Source: Pterois miles
Lineage: Eukaryota; Chordata; Actinopteri; Perciformes; Scorpaenidae
Length of the DNA: 64,000 nucleotides
Reading direction: 5' to 3'
Assembly: GCA_947000775.1 (NCBI GenBank)
Contig: CAMQGK010000144.1
Span: forward strand, 14,310,001-14,374,000
Below are positions 50,690 through 61,674 of this stretch, piece by piece. A program made the position numbers and the translations under genes. The notes beneath the pieces are model-generated. The model did no database searches. It was given only the letters and a program-made list of their open reading frames with translations, and was not told where the DNA came from. Position 1 is the first letter of the stretch. Every line of letters starts with the position of its first letter.

Positions 50690-50960
50690 TTTTGGGTTGG
50701 ACTAAGTGTACTCTTGCTGGTTTCTCAGCATTGCAGACCCTGCTTTTAATGTCTGTACAAATTTCACAGCAATCCGTATAAAAGTCATCGAGATATTTAT
50801 CTCAAAATCCAAAATGTCAGCCTCGTGGTGACGCTGCCTGGGGACTGAGTGTCTCGACCAAATTTTCAAGCAATCCATCCAACGGCTCCAAATATTTCCG
50901 TCTGGACCAAAGGGGTGAGCCATCAGACAGACACTGCTCGCCGTAGACTCACCCCCCCCA
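50690..50960 (-). repeat. Interspersed repeat-like sequence (GTCTGGACCAAA family)
   Basis: AATTTCACAGCAATCCGTAT, CATCGAGATATTTATCTC and CCGTCTGGACCAAAGGGGTG resemble a common fish repeat with a CAATCC..CCGTCTGGACCAAA pattern. The 122-codon minus-strand open frame across it has no protein character. Single copy here; based on memory. Confidence 0.45.
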
Positions 50961-51222
50961 ACGTTGGTAAAACTAATCCAAAGCTTGGATGATTGGTTGT
51001 AAAGCTGTCTGGCGTTGCTGCTGCCTCTCCAATCAGCAATAAAAATTGCTGGTGAGTAAAACGTCATCACAGCTGATTCTAATATGCTGACACCATGATA
51101 ATAGATTAGTAAAACCTCACTATTCCAGATGGCATTTAAAACTGTGACTTTTGATATAATAATCAGAACATAAACGTAATCTGGGAAGAAAAATCAAATT
51201 CAGCAAGGTAAAAAATAGGTAA

Positions 51223-51224
<2 letters not shown>

Positions 51225-51289
<65 letters not shown>
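51225..51289. repeat. (AT)n microsatellite
   Basis: 65 nt of pure AT, able to extrude as a cruciform. Confidence 0.95.
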
Positions 51290-51292
<3 letters not shown>

Positions 51293-51795
51293 CTGTTGTT
51301 GCTGAAAAATTATTTTCCTGGTATATTTTACAAACTCAATAGTGAGTTTTGTCTTCTAAATTAATTAATTTTCTCCCTCTGTGACTGTAGCAGTATCAGG
51401 CAGCCTGCTGCTGGCTACAGGACGCCCAGCTGTAAACAGCGAGAGCTTATTAAAATGCAATTAAAAGAGATCATCAGCACTGTCTCATTTGGTGTCACAG
51501 TGTGTACCAATAATAATCCCAAAGCTGGTTTGGTTTCAGGCCTGGCACTGTGCTGATTTTATTGCCAGTTGTCAAAATCATTTTACATTTCTGTGGGCAA
51601 GCTGTTTACAGAGGCGTTATTATGTTTTTGGTGCCAGTGAGCTGTCTGAGCACTTTACGAGGTGCTAAATTAAGTCTTCAATTTGTTTGTTTTTTGAAAG
51701 ATTGTTTCTCATTTTTGCTTTTATTTGACAGAGAACTGTGTAGAAATAAGGGAGAGAGGGAGATGGACTCGTACCCAGGATGTCGTGGTTATATA

Positions 51796-51842
51796 AGATG
51801 GTACTTTATTGATCCCCTGGGGGGAATTTGTGAAAAGTGCTG
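51796..51842 (+). repeat. Retroelement 3' tail-like fragment
   Basis: GATGGTACTTTATTGATCCC followed by CTGGGGGGAATTTG is the familiar 3' end of several fish SINE/LINE families. Nothing upstream is recognisable as the element body. Confidence 0.5.
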
Positions 51843-52163
51843 TAACCACTCGGATGCCAAGGCGCTCCCGGCATCTACCTATTTTGGAGAACTTCGGTTT
51901 AAATTGCAATAGTTTCTTATCATATATTTCAAGATTCTTTTCAGCCTGGAGATTTTACAAATTTTTATTTTCAATCTGGCTGAACGTGTGACCCTGCTTG
52001 GGAGCAGTTTCCTCAGAGCTGAAAGGTAAAAATCAGTGGGCTACTCCGGGGTCTGGGAAGTGAAGCCAATGTGGAAGTGTCTTAAGCTTGCATTCTGTCT
52101 AATAGTCAGCAGGGGGCGACTCCTCTGGTTGCAAAACAAGAAGTCCAATTGTATAGAGAGGTG

Positions 52164-52613
52164 AAGTCCCTCCCCTTCCGCTGGACCCGATGGGACCTTA
52201 TTTTGTACGGTAGTCAATGGCGACAAATATTTTTTGATGCCGTTTGAATTACAGTATGACTCACACGTGATGTTTGTCGATTTTTATTATTATATTTATC
52301 AGCCAGGAAGTGAAAGAATGAGCAAGATCTGTTGCTGGTGTGAGTACATCCCAGTACGAAACACACAGGCAGACGTCACGCGTGTGATTTTTGGGTGTCG
52401 TCTTTCTAATTACGTATTTTCACAGTCTAATACTTCTTCGTACTTCGTCTTACTTCTTACTTTACAACAATCTGCAACTTTCTTGACTTGCAAAATTACG
52501 CTTTAAATTGACACGTGATTCATGGAACAATCCAAATAGTATCTCATTGTTGACTATTCATATTTTTTTTAAAATAAGGTCCCGTGGCAGTCCACCAGAA
52601 GGGGCTGGACTTA
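52164..52613. repeat. Foldback element with 43-bp arms
   Basis: AAGTCCCTCCCCTTCCGCTG (52164) and its continuation GGGACCTTATTTT is matched by the reverse complement of AAAATAAGGTCCCGTGGCAG ... GGGGCTGGACTT (52571-52613), about 80% identical. The flank at 52070-52140 (GCAGGGGGCGACTCCTCTGG) is a fish repeat motif too. Confidence 0.7.
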
Positions 52614-52689
52614 AGCTCTTTATAGAAGTCTATGGGAAAATTAGCCTACCTCTCACTTGATTTATAACTCAGCAAACATTGTAAACATC

Positions 52690-52965
52690 GTTTTATAGTC
52701 TCAATCACTTCAATACAGCATGATGTTTATTTTAGGGCGTGGCTGCCTTGTGATTGACAAGTTGCTACCATGGCAAGTTTTTGCCTTACAACTCAGGTCA
52801 AGAAAATCCAACAATTCGGTGGCCTAAAAAGGTCTTCTTCAGCATTCGGGTGTAATTAGCTCCACCCTCTTGTGTCACTTGTGGTTGAAAAAACCAAGAT
52901 GGCGACAGCCAAAATGTTGAACTCAAGGCTTCAAAACAACAGTCCACAAACCAATGGGTTTGACT
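52690..52965 (+). repeat. Interspersed repeat, copy 2
   Basis: Carries ACAGCATGATGTTTATTTTA, GGGCGTGGCTGCCTTGTGAT, TGTCACTTGTGGTTG and AAGATGGCGACAGC, matching 44990-45340. Confidence 0.7.
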
Positions 52966-53161
52966 ACGTCCACTTATCATCTACGCTAAAAACACAGTGA
53001 TGTGACGGAATGACTCAAGAAGAGCTTTTTTGTAGTCATGAAAACAGTGGCTTTTTAATGTAAACACTACATTCGATTGGTTTTTCCAGCACGGACATCC
53101 CACATGAAATAACAACCATTCACTAAAGAGGAGTAGAGGGAGAGAAAGAGAGAGAGAGAAC

Positions 53162-53194
<33 letters not shown>

Positions 53195-53549
53195 CTGCAC
53201 AGAAAAAGCATTCACTGGGTAAAGAACAGAACAAAGAGGAGGTAAAAATAAAAAATAATGAAGGTAACAGGAACAGAATGCCAAAGAAACAGGTATATCA
53301 TGTCATTATACACAGTTGTTTTCTCTTTTCAAAACTAGAAATCAAGAACGCAAGAGGCAATATAGATAGATGGATAGATAGATCGATGAGGAGTAACATA
53401 GATTAGGTATGAACAGATAACAAATTTCCAAATCTACTTATTGTGTGTGCGTTGGTGTGAGTGCGAGCGAGTGTGTGTGTGTGTGACACGTAAGAACTGT
53501 GCTTTTCATTGTAGACCTGGAAGGTGTCAAACTGAAAAGAGACAGAGTA

Positions 53550-53608
53550 GAAGAAGAAGAAGAAGAAGAAGAAGAAGAAGAAGAAGAAGAAGAAGAAGAA
53601 GAAGAAGA
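53550..53608. repeat. (GAA)n triplet repeat
   Basis: About 20 units of GAA on the plus strand (TTC in the gnao1 sense). GAA/TTC runs can form triplexes. Confidence 0.95.
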
Positions 53609-54029
53609 GAGGAGCATGATTTTATACAGCGTCGATGTGTGAACATGCGGCGTCCCTAACTAGCGGACGCAGCGAGAAACGTGCTCTCCCCAAAAAAGTG
53701 GTTCATTTTTTTCGGAAATAATAAAAAATAGATATTGTTATAGTATTATATTTAATCGTTCTGAGTCAGGCTAAAGTGAGGACACGGTTCTAATGCAGGG
53801 AAACAGGCAAAACGGTTAAAGGAGAGGGGGGTGGGGCACAGTTCAGAGCATTACAACAACACGGGGTCAGTCTGAAATCGTCATGGCTCCACATCAGCTC
53901 GCTGTCAAACTGGAACCCTTTGCAAAACATCTTTATTTTAAAAAAGGGGGATATAGAGAAAAAAAAATGTTTCGTAGCTACAAAGCACAAGAAAGATCAC
54001 TTTTGAGAATATTACAGGATCATAATGAT

Positions 54030-54602
54030 CGTTGTCGATGTTGTAATACCCAAGTTTATTAGTTTTATTTATCATCACAGGTGTAGATGGTTTTGACTGT
54101 TTGAATTTGGTTACTGCAATAATCCCAAAAACTACACTTCTTCTTCCAAAACTCCCAAAATGAAACGCTGACTCTCACTTTTTTATTTTTAAATATTTGA
54201 CCCCGCCCTGCCCCATTCAGGAACCAATCATCGCTCTCCTTCTGTTGCTGCTATCTGTCTTTTTTTTGTATTTTTTCCATCTTTTTTATTCATGTTTTTC
54301 AATTTTTATTAAAACATTTTTTTTAATTATTATCTCAACAGCATCTATGTGAAGCTTTTTTTTTTTTTTTGAAAGTTTTATGAATTAACTGGTCTCTTTA
54401 TACAAAGGCTTGAGTATCTCATGCTATCTGTGTCAGGGGTTTAGGAGGAAGAGGAGGAGAGAAGAGAGGGAGGGAGGGAGGGAGGAAGGAAGGGGAGAGG
54501 AAAATGGGTTGGAAAGAAACCCCGAAACCAGGAGGGAGGGCGCCATGCAAAAAGAAAGAGAGATGGATGAGAGAAGTAAAGGCATGGTGGTCATGTGGAA
54601 AT

Positions 54603-54684
<82 letters not shown>

Positions 54685-55885
54685 TGTGTAGGACAGACGA
54701 TCAATCAATAAATAAATTAATAAATTAATCAACCATTATCAAACCAGGAGTGAGTTTCCTTACATGGAGAATGTTAGTAGGTCTAGAGGTTATAACAGTG
54801 AGGAAGGTAGAGTCATAACGTTGTGTACTTGCTTCTAAAAGCGTAGCTATCTACAGTACAGTACCTCTGTTACATGGCACTGATATGACGTTCAGCACAT
54901 TTCCTATTGGCTCTCAGGCTGGGCCATGACCGGCGGTTGGCGAATGTCTAAGGCCAGGTTTTGGAAACAGGAAGCCCCACTTCCTGTCGTTGAAAACCGC
55001 ATCGCGGGGAATATAACGACACAACTTACTCAAAAACAAAAAGGAAATTGACAACAAACCTCTTAAAACGTCTTGGCTAATGTAAACAAAAGACTAATGT
55101 TAAAATCAGTGTTGTCAGTTTCAGCAGGTCTCGAGTGTTTTTTTTTGTTGTAAGTTTCGCCGACCCGTCTGGTGTTTCTTTTTTTTTTTAGTGCTATCGA
55201 CATTTTCACATATTTCCGCAAAGAAATTGTTATGCATAATCACTACTAGAGCAAAAACAAAATAATACACAAATAAAAGGTGTCGAGGTGAGGCAAAATG
55301 TGAATAAAAATCAGTGTACAGACTGATACTCATGTAATAAATATACACACGATCAACAAAAATAAAACAGAAGTCATATCCATAGTAATAATAATAATTA
55401 AAAAAAAAAAGATCTGCCAAAAAAAGTACAGGTTTTGTTTTTGTTAACAACAAAAGACAGCTGAGAAAGAAAAAGATAGTAGAACGGGGAACGGAGGCGT
55501 TCATTGACTTTGTTCAAGAAGTTTTCAAGGCTTCAGGGTTTCGTATTTTCTACTAAAACAAATCTGTTTGCTTGGCAGCGGGCCAGAAACATCAGGAGGA
55601 GCGTGAAGAGAAGAGACAAGAACTAAAAACATTATATATATATATTTATATATATATTTATATATACGTATGCCTATTTTTTTTTAAATTATCCTCATTA
55701 TTAATATGTACCTAGTTGCATTTTTCTTTCTTTTTTTCTTTAAATAATCAGCAGAATCATCATCATCATCATCATCATTTCCACAGCAGTGTCAAAGGAA
55801 CGGGGGGAGGGGGGGGCAGGAGGGGAGAGAGAGAAGAGAGGACAAAAAGAGGGGGAGAGGACATTACGGGGGTGTGTGGGCACGC
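54030..55885 (-). other. gnao1: Probable gnao1 3' UTR
   Basis: Directly downstream of the gnao1 stop, in sense orientation, lies AT-rich DNA with no exon-like content. Reading away from the stop, the first AATAAA hexamers on the minus strand appear as a cluster at 54310-54305, 54290-54285, 54187-54182, 54069-54064 and 54060-54055, so a transcript end near 54.0-54.3 kb would give a 3' UTR of about 1.6-1.9 kb. It would include an ATC-rich triplet run at about 55756-55779 and the long CT/GA tract at 54605-54679. The UTR extent is inferred; GNAO1 transcripts in other vertebrates have long 3' UTRs. Confidence 0.4.
54605..54679. repeat. (GA)n microsatellite in the likely gnao1 3' UTR
   Basis: 75 nt of GA, reading CT in the gnao1 sense strand. 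Open frames with Arg-Glu and Ser-Leu runs here are artefacts. Confidence 0.95.
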
Positions 55886-56073
55886 TCAGTACAAGCCACA
55901 CCCTCGGAGGTTGTTGGCGATGATGATGTCGGTCACGGCGTCAAACACCACCTGGATGTTCCCTGTATCCGTGGCGCAGGTCATGTGACAGTAGATTTCC
56001 TTATTTGGAGAGCGATTCTTGCTCTCGAACTGTGCTTGGATGTAAGCTGCCGCGTCCTCATAGGTATTGGGTC
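55886..56073 (-). CDS. gnao1: gnao1 exon 8 (alpha-o1 type): C-terminal exon
   Basis: Seen: after a CTCTCTCCAG acceptor, GA completes the split Gly293 codon and the frame runs PNTYEDAAAYIQAQFESKNR to the end ...DIIIANNLRGCGLY and a TGA (55888-55886). Counting from exon 7 gives exactly residue 354 at the final Tyr. TCAT (324-327) is the G5 box that contacts the guanine ring. The terminal tail ANNLRGCGLY carries Cys351, the site ADP-ribosylated by pertussis toxin in Gi/o proteins, and makes the receptor contact. ANN rather than AKN before LRGCGLY identifies the alpha-o1 (8A) form. Asn330 of the mammalian protein is Gly here. The intron between this exon and exon 7 is 6120 nt. Confidence 0.97.
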
Positions 56074-59000
56074 CTGGAGAGAGAAGAGATAGGTGGGGGA
56101 AAAAATAAAAATCACAGTTGACGCAGTTCTCATACAACAGAATTCCCTGATTTGACACTACGGCTGGGACCAGTATTTCCTGAGGATTCTGGTCCTGTTT
56201 CCAAGGCCTGTGGGATTTTTAGTGTGTGCGCCTGTGTGTTGGCACACTGAGGCCTATGTACTGAAAGATGTCTTACCAGGCCTTATTAACACTACCAAGT
56301 AACTGTCATAGCTATGTTACCACCTTGAAAAGACATTATTATATTAATATGACTGCTCAGTATTATTCAGTCATTTCAGGGTTGCTAACTTTCAGTTTTT
56401 GAAGTGGGACACCTGCTTTCAGGCTCTCACTTAAACAAATCTCACGCTAAAAGAGAGGAAACCACAGAGATACTTTGAAAGACATGGGCATTTACTGGCA
56501 TTTATCTTCTGTCTGACATTTCAGCAAATATCTGAGCAGATTTCTAATATAATGTACTTTCTTCCACCACTGTCTACGTAGCAGCTCTAATGAGATCAGT
56601 TGTCCTGTACAGCACCAGAATCAGCTGGTCATCTTACTGCTAAGATTAGGGCTGCAGCCGACGAAAGAAAATCTCTCCACCAACTCTTGAACAAATCTGG
56701 ATGCTAATCTAGATTATCTAAACCAAGCACTCCACCTGGTAGCCTAAATTTAGTATATATAAATATAAAAAGCTATTTGCTGTATATCACATTATTTTTA
56801 ACCTAATAATTTTATGCTTCAGTGATAGCAACACAAAGCCGAAAGACGGCGAAGCTGTCGTAGCGCTGCCAGTTACATTATAAACACAGGGGTTAGGCTG
56901 TTTATTAGACCGAATACATCAAACCTATCAAGAAGTTAATGGGTTGTTATAAGAGCCAATCAACATTGCCCAACCCCAAAAAAATATGCATTAATCATCC
57001 AATCCTGACCTGCACACCGCAAACTTTATACACTACAGTAACATTGTTCAAGAATGAGGTCTGAGACCTCCTTGTGGCTCCACAGGGAGCAGAGAGTGAT
57101 CCAGAACGCTCTCTTTCTCCCCGCCCACAGAGATTATCCGACCAATGAAAGTTTAGTCGGACAAGAGCATACCAGTAGAGACCAAGACCAACCGATAGCG
57201 TGTCAGCTTTAGTTATGATAGTCATGATGACGATGTTTTCTATGAGATTATAACAATATGGGATCATAACAGAAATTGTCACAATCCAGTTTTCCTTAAC
57301 ATGGCCTCAGTACTGTGTAAAAACAAGTTTTATTAAATTAAATTATTAAATTATTCCAAATTATATTATCAGTAAAATCTATATTATATTACATAATTGG
57401 GTTTTAGCAAATTCACATTGATAAATATGATTCCACACCAACAAAAGTATCTGGTTTAGTGACTGTGAAAGATGTAAATAAAGTTGATTTAATAACCCCG
57501 TCATACTGACGAGTTAGCATCAGAGCTAAAAGTCTCACTATAGAAACAGCTACTGCTGCAACACATGGAAAGCTAGTTGAGCTGGCTGTAAGCTAGTTAA
57601 AGCAGAACCTAACTTTGCACCACAGATTGTCATCTGATATACTTGGTGGATGTTGTGGTGTCGGGTCTTATGACGTCCTAAAAAATGTGGACATGTGTTC
57701 TTAATTTTGAGAAACGTACAGGATCGAGCAGGACTTTTGACTTGTATTTACTACAGCCTGCAACAGCAACTGGACGTTAAGCAACAAATCAAACAGACAA
57801 CAAAATGGGCGGGCTGCATAAGGTCAACTGAGCTACATTTAGTCCTTCTACAAAAAAATCTAATCAGATAGAAATTTTTGTTTACATTTTAGATTTTGTT
57901 CAAAACTTATGTACAATACATTCTGTAAAATATTTTTGGCTGAATTTTGATTGATTTTTGCCCCTGGGAAATTCAAAATCATTTTCTCTCCCTAAAAAAA
58001 AGCCCTTTTAGGCTTCAATATTTTCAGACACATAACTCCTACAGCCACGAAATTTGGTAGGGTCTCAGACAAAATAGTGTACAACAGATCCAAATGATTG
58101 AAAAGCACAAACAGATGTCATATTTTTCATTACTGGCCCTTGAAAATGGAAAAAAGGTGCAAAATGGGTGGTTTTGGAGTCCTAGACGGTCCGCAATATA
58201 TACACATACGGACGTTTGAATATTTCCTACTAAAAATACGGTATTTGATTGATGTTATACCAAATTTCAGGGGCTCCAACGTAAAGAGAATCAGATATAT
58301 GACAAGCATAACAAGCTATGGTGCAAGTTGTTGCCTTTTTGAGACGCCAAAATTGCAATGTGAGTTCATTCCTATGACCATGAAAATTTGGTCGAAAAAG
58401 AGTCTATTTGTGGCCATTTGTGTGAAAATTACAAGTTCAAGACATGAGGTTAATACTACTACTACTACTAATAATAATACTTTTCCCAAATTGAATTACT
58501 GTTGTTTGTACAGGTTACAAACATTATTCTCAGAGGCTTGTCACAGGTAGGGGAGGGGAAAAGAGATGCAACATGTCTCATGGACTTACTGTGAATATCA
58601 AGGCAGTTAGAAAAGTAAAGCATAAGAGACAGAGCTGAATGGGATTGTCTGAGAGAGCAGCATGTGTTGAAGAGGGCAGGAGACAGCTCTCACTTGCCAT
58701 CTCCTCTCTTCTCTCTTCATGGCTGACCAAGCGCGACTGTCTCCTGCTCTCTGACTCCCAAGCCCTTCCTTTTCACTGCCACGGCCACGTCCGACTCTCA
58801 CCTCCACAGGAACAAATTTTCTCCCCAACACAGCTTTTATTTCAGTCTCTCGGCTGCTTCCCCCCTCCCTCCGTCTCCTCTCACTACTTCTCTGCTACCC
58901 TTTAAGTAAAGTAAATCTTCATGTATATATCGTCTCCTGTCAAACTGAGGTTACACAGCTCTTCAATCAGGTGACATCAAACATTTGGTTTTGGCTATCT

Positions 59001-59240
59001 GACTAACTGACTTAATGTTGTAAACAGCTGCTTTGATTAAAAAGTGCCACATTTCTCAGAAAGGTTTACAACTCAGTGACAGTCTGGAGGTACGATGCAG
59101 GTACGATGCAGAACAAACTAATCTGCCTGATCAATCAGGGGTTAGTCAGTGGCCAGAAACACAGGAAGGGTTTTTAGAAAGCTGCTGTACCTCGCTACTG
59201 GGAATCACATTAAGATCAGGTAGTTTTTAGTCATTCAAAC

Positions 59241-60269
59241 TAGGGCTGTCAGTTTAACGCGTTAATTAGATTAATTAATTACGCTGCAAATTAACGCGCT
59301 ATAAAAATTAACATTTAAAGCATTTTAAATTTGGCCCATTGAGTGACCCGTAGGCTGCAGTGGCGTCACTTCGTACCTGAGCCACTAGTCTAAAGCAGGG
59401 TGACTGACAACAGAGATGGACGCGACACAGGAGAGCGAGGCAAGCCCACTCGGACCTTTCACTTGGACTCTGACTCAGACAAGGAGGAGCAGGGGCCTCT
59501 AGCCCGCTACAAAGCTGAGCCGTGAATTGGAATGCATGAGTGTCCACTGGAGTGGTGGCAGCTCACGCAGGAGCTGATGAACAGCTGTCCTCTCCTCCTA
59601 CCTGGCTACCGCTGCCACATCTGGGCCATGAGAGAGACTCTTTTCACTCGCAGGTAACATCATTGAAAAGAAGAGGGCAGCCTCACACTCAGACAATGTA
59701 AACAAGCTTGTTTGTCTGAGCAACTGGCTCAAGGACACATAGAGTTGCCTGTTGTCAGTTCCTGTAACGTTAGCTGACCCTTTTAAAGGAAATGCTGCTG
59801 GCATCTTGCTATTGATGTTGCCTTATTTAGAGGCATGTTATACTATTCATTTTGAATTGCTGTATTGAGTCAGCTTTAGTATTCATTTTGATTGAGAGTC
59901 TGCTTATGTGCCTATTTGAGACTCAGCCTTATTTTATTTCTGAATTTTATTTATTTTATTTAACTGTATTTGCATTGCATTTTTGAGAAATGCACCTGGC
60001 CTAATTGGTTTGCTGATGTGCTTGACCTTTTTTCTTTTGAATTTCATTTATAAAGCACACTTAACCAAGAAAAATGTGGATTTCAAATCTTCTCTTCTTG
60101 GTGTATTCTATTGATTAGTCATGCACTACAATTTTGTAATGTCCTAGAATTCAAATTCTTTATTTGGGGGCCTTTAGCAGGTATGAGATTAAAATGCGAT
60201 TAATTAGATTAATTAATTACAAATCCTGTAATTAATTAGATTAATTTTCTTAATCGCCTGACAGCACTA
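59241..60269 (+). mobile_element. hAT transposon remnant with perfect 8-bp target duplication
   Basis: The termini are TAGGGCTGTCAG (59241) and CTGACAGCACTA (ending 60269), inverted over 12 bp with one mismatch. ATTCAAAC stands immediately outside each end (59233-59240 and 60270-60277), the 8-bp duplication typical of hAT elements. Subterminal TTAATTAGATTAATTAATTA motifs occur at both ends. The interior retains a transposase C-terminus (separate entry). At 1029 bp it is internally deleted and cannot be autonomous. It lies in the gnao1 exon 7-8 intron, antisense to the gene. Confidence 0.9.
59632..59742 (+). pseudogene. hAT transposase C-terminal (dimerisation) fragment
   Basis: An in-frame run ERLFSLAGNIIEKKRAASHS then DNVNKLVCLSNWLKDT and a TAG resembles the conserved end of hAT transposases (the SERxFS..G.I...KR..L......L..L..N pattern). 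Upstream at 59547-59561 LEWWQ, another hAT landmark, is in a different frame, and the canonical R(Y/F)L.(I/V)PATS(V/A) segment between them is broken. Only the last 36 codons are readable; the rest of the enzyme is missing. It is a decayed copy, not a functional gene. Confidence 0.85.
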
Positions 60270-60835
60270 ATTCAAACATTTATATCATCTCTTTTAGACT
60301 AGTGCTCCTCTCTTAAGCCGAGGTCGACTAGTATGGGTTTTTTATGGCCGATGCCGATGCCTATTTATTGGAGAATCAGGATAGCTGATGGCCTGCTTAA
60401 TAATAGCAAATGATACACAAAATTTCTCAACAACACCGACGGTCTGTCTCTCCAATCTACGTTTTGTGTCTGCACTGCAGTGCACTTATATATTTTAAAT
60501 AAAAATAATGTATAAACTAAACATCCAATACACAAAACAGGTAATCACAAAAACTTTGTCAAATAAAATTTTCAATAAAAACAAAGTTTTAGTGAACTTA
60601 ACAGCATTTATGCACCTGCTTTATAATCGGCTTAATATGCTCAGACATTGGCCGATGTAAATTATGAAAAAAAATGTCAATCGATTAATTGGTCGACCTC
60701 TACAGTATACTGTAGGATCACCTAAATTTCAGCCTCTTACTATTGACTTTCAGGCAGTTTTAAAACTTAAGATTTTAAGTTAAAGGCATAGTTTGACATG
60801 TTGTGAAATATATTGTTGTTTCCTGCTGAAAAAAA

Positions 60836-61430
60836 TTGATCATTTATAAAGATGGACAACATGACAGCTCCACAAAAGTGAAGCCAAAACATTTTGATCG
60901 CCCCCTGGTGGCTGGCTGCAATACAGATCATGAATCCCACTCCCTCCATGTTAGCGGATGGGACACGGGCCAAACTAAAAAGTCACAAAGTACAAAGTAA
61001 AAAGTACACATGAAATACATTTTCACTTTAGGTAGTTATGATCACACTGATATTTGTTCAAGTGTTCAATTTTCTGACAAATTTGGTTTCAAGTAGTTAT
61101 TTGATGCTATATAGATATTATGGGTAGTAATTGTGTCTTTCTAGCTAAACAGCTACCGTGGTGCTAACGTAGCAGCTAGGTGGCTCACACTAACAAGCAG
61201 CTGTGCTTGGCTCGTGATTGGCTCCCTCTGGTGTGTGGGCGGGGCTTCAGTACTGCAGCTCAAGCCCCACCAATCAGTATTATGCTGACTGAGGGACCAA
61301 ATGATGTCAAAATTTCAGAATGGCAGATCCCGTGTCTGGGATATTTTGGATTAACTTTTGTACAGTGGGATGAAGTGAAGAGAAGACGCATCCATCTATA
61401 TACTGAATACACTCTACGGTCTGTAAATAT
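60836..61430. mobile_element. MITE-like element, copy 2 (AAGTGAAGCCAAAA family)
   Basis: Left arm ACATGACAGCTCCACAAAAG then TGAAGCCAAAACATTTTGAT, CGCCCCCTGGTGG; right arm GATATTTTGGATTAACTTTT then GTACAGTGGGATGAAG. Same order as the copy at 48.25 kb, with an unrelated internal part. It interrupts another element (next entry). Confidence 0.7.
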
Positions 61431-61637
61431 AAAGCTATAGCCAGTTAGCTTAGCAGAAAGATTGGGAACAGGAGAGGGGAAGAAGCCTGATATTATCTGC
61501 CTAACAACATCATTAAAACTAAAAAAAAAAAAAAAACAACAAAAAAAAATGTCTAAAAATACAAGGGGGTCATGTCAGACTTTTTATTTGTATTGTTCTA
61601 TCTATTGTTTTGTATGAATTAAATAAACAAGATAAAA

Positions 61638-61639
<2 letters not shown>

Positions 61640-61668
<29 letters not shown>
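61640..61668. repeat. Poly-T run
   Basis: About 29 T in a row, between the two arms of the nested inverted-repeat element; could be the reverse-complemented A-tail of a retroposed fragment. Confidence 0.8.

Positions 61669-61674
<6 letters not shown>

Larger units (their letters stand above)
27101..54029. other. Intergenic region between cbfb and gnao1
   Basis: About 27 kb between the cbfb promoter and the likely gnao1 3' end. No coding exon of a recognisable gene was found on either strand. It carries the minisatellite with nested SINE (28.87-29.79 kb), foldback elements, a LINE remnant, a second V-SINE copy, a Tc1-like transposase remnant and many short repeats listed below. Stretches where I see nothing beyond AT-rich sequence: 32.3-34.7 kb, 36.3-37.9 kb, 40.86-41.4 kb, 45.4-46.6 kb and 53.6-54.0 kb. 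Confidence 0.7.

Noticed and set aside
50702..51070. 122-codon minus-strand open frame
   Set aside because: The DNA resembles a common fish repeat and the peptide has no recognisable domain or composition bias of a real protein.
54410..54732. Arg-Glu and Ser-Leu rich open frames
   Set aside because: They are translations of the (GA)n tract.
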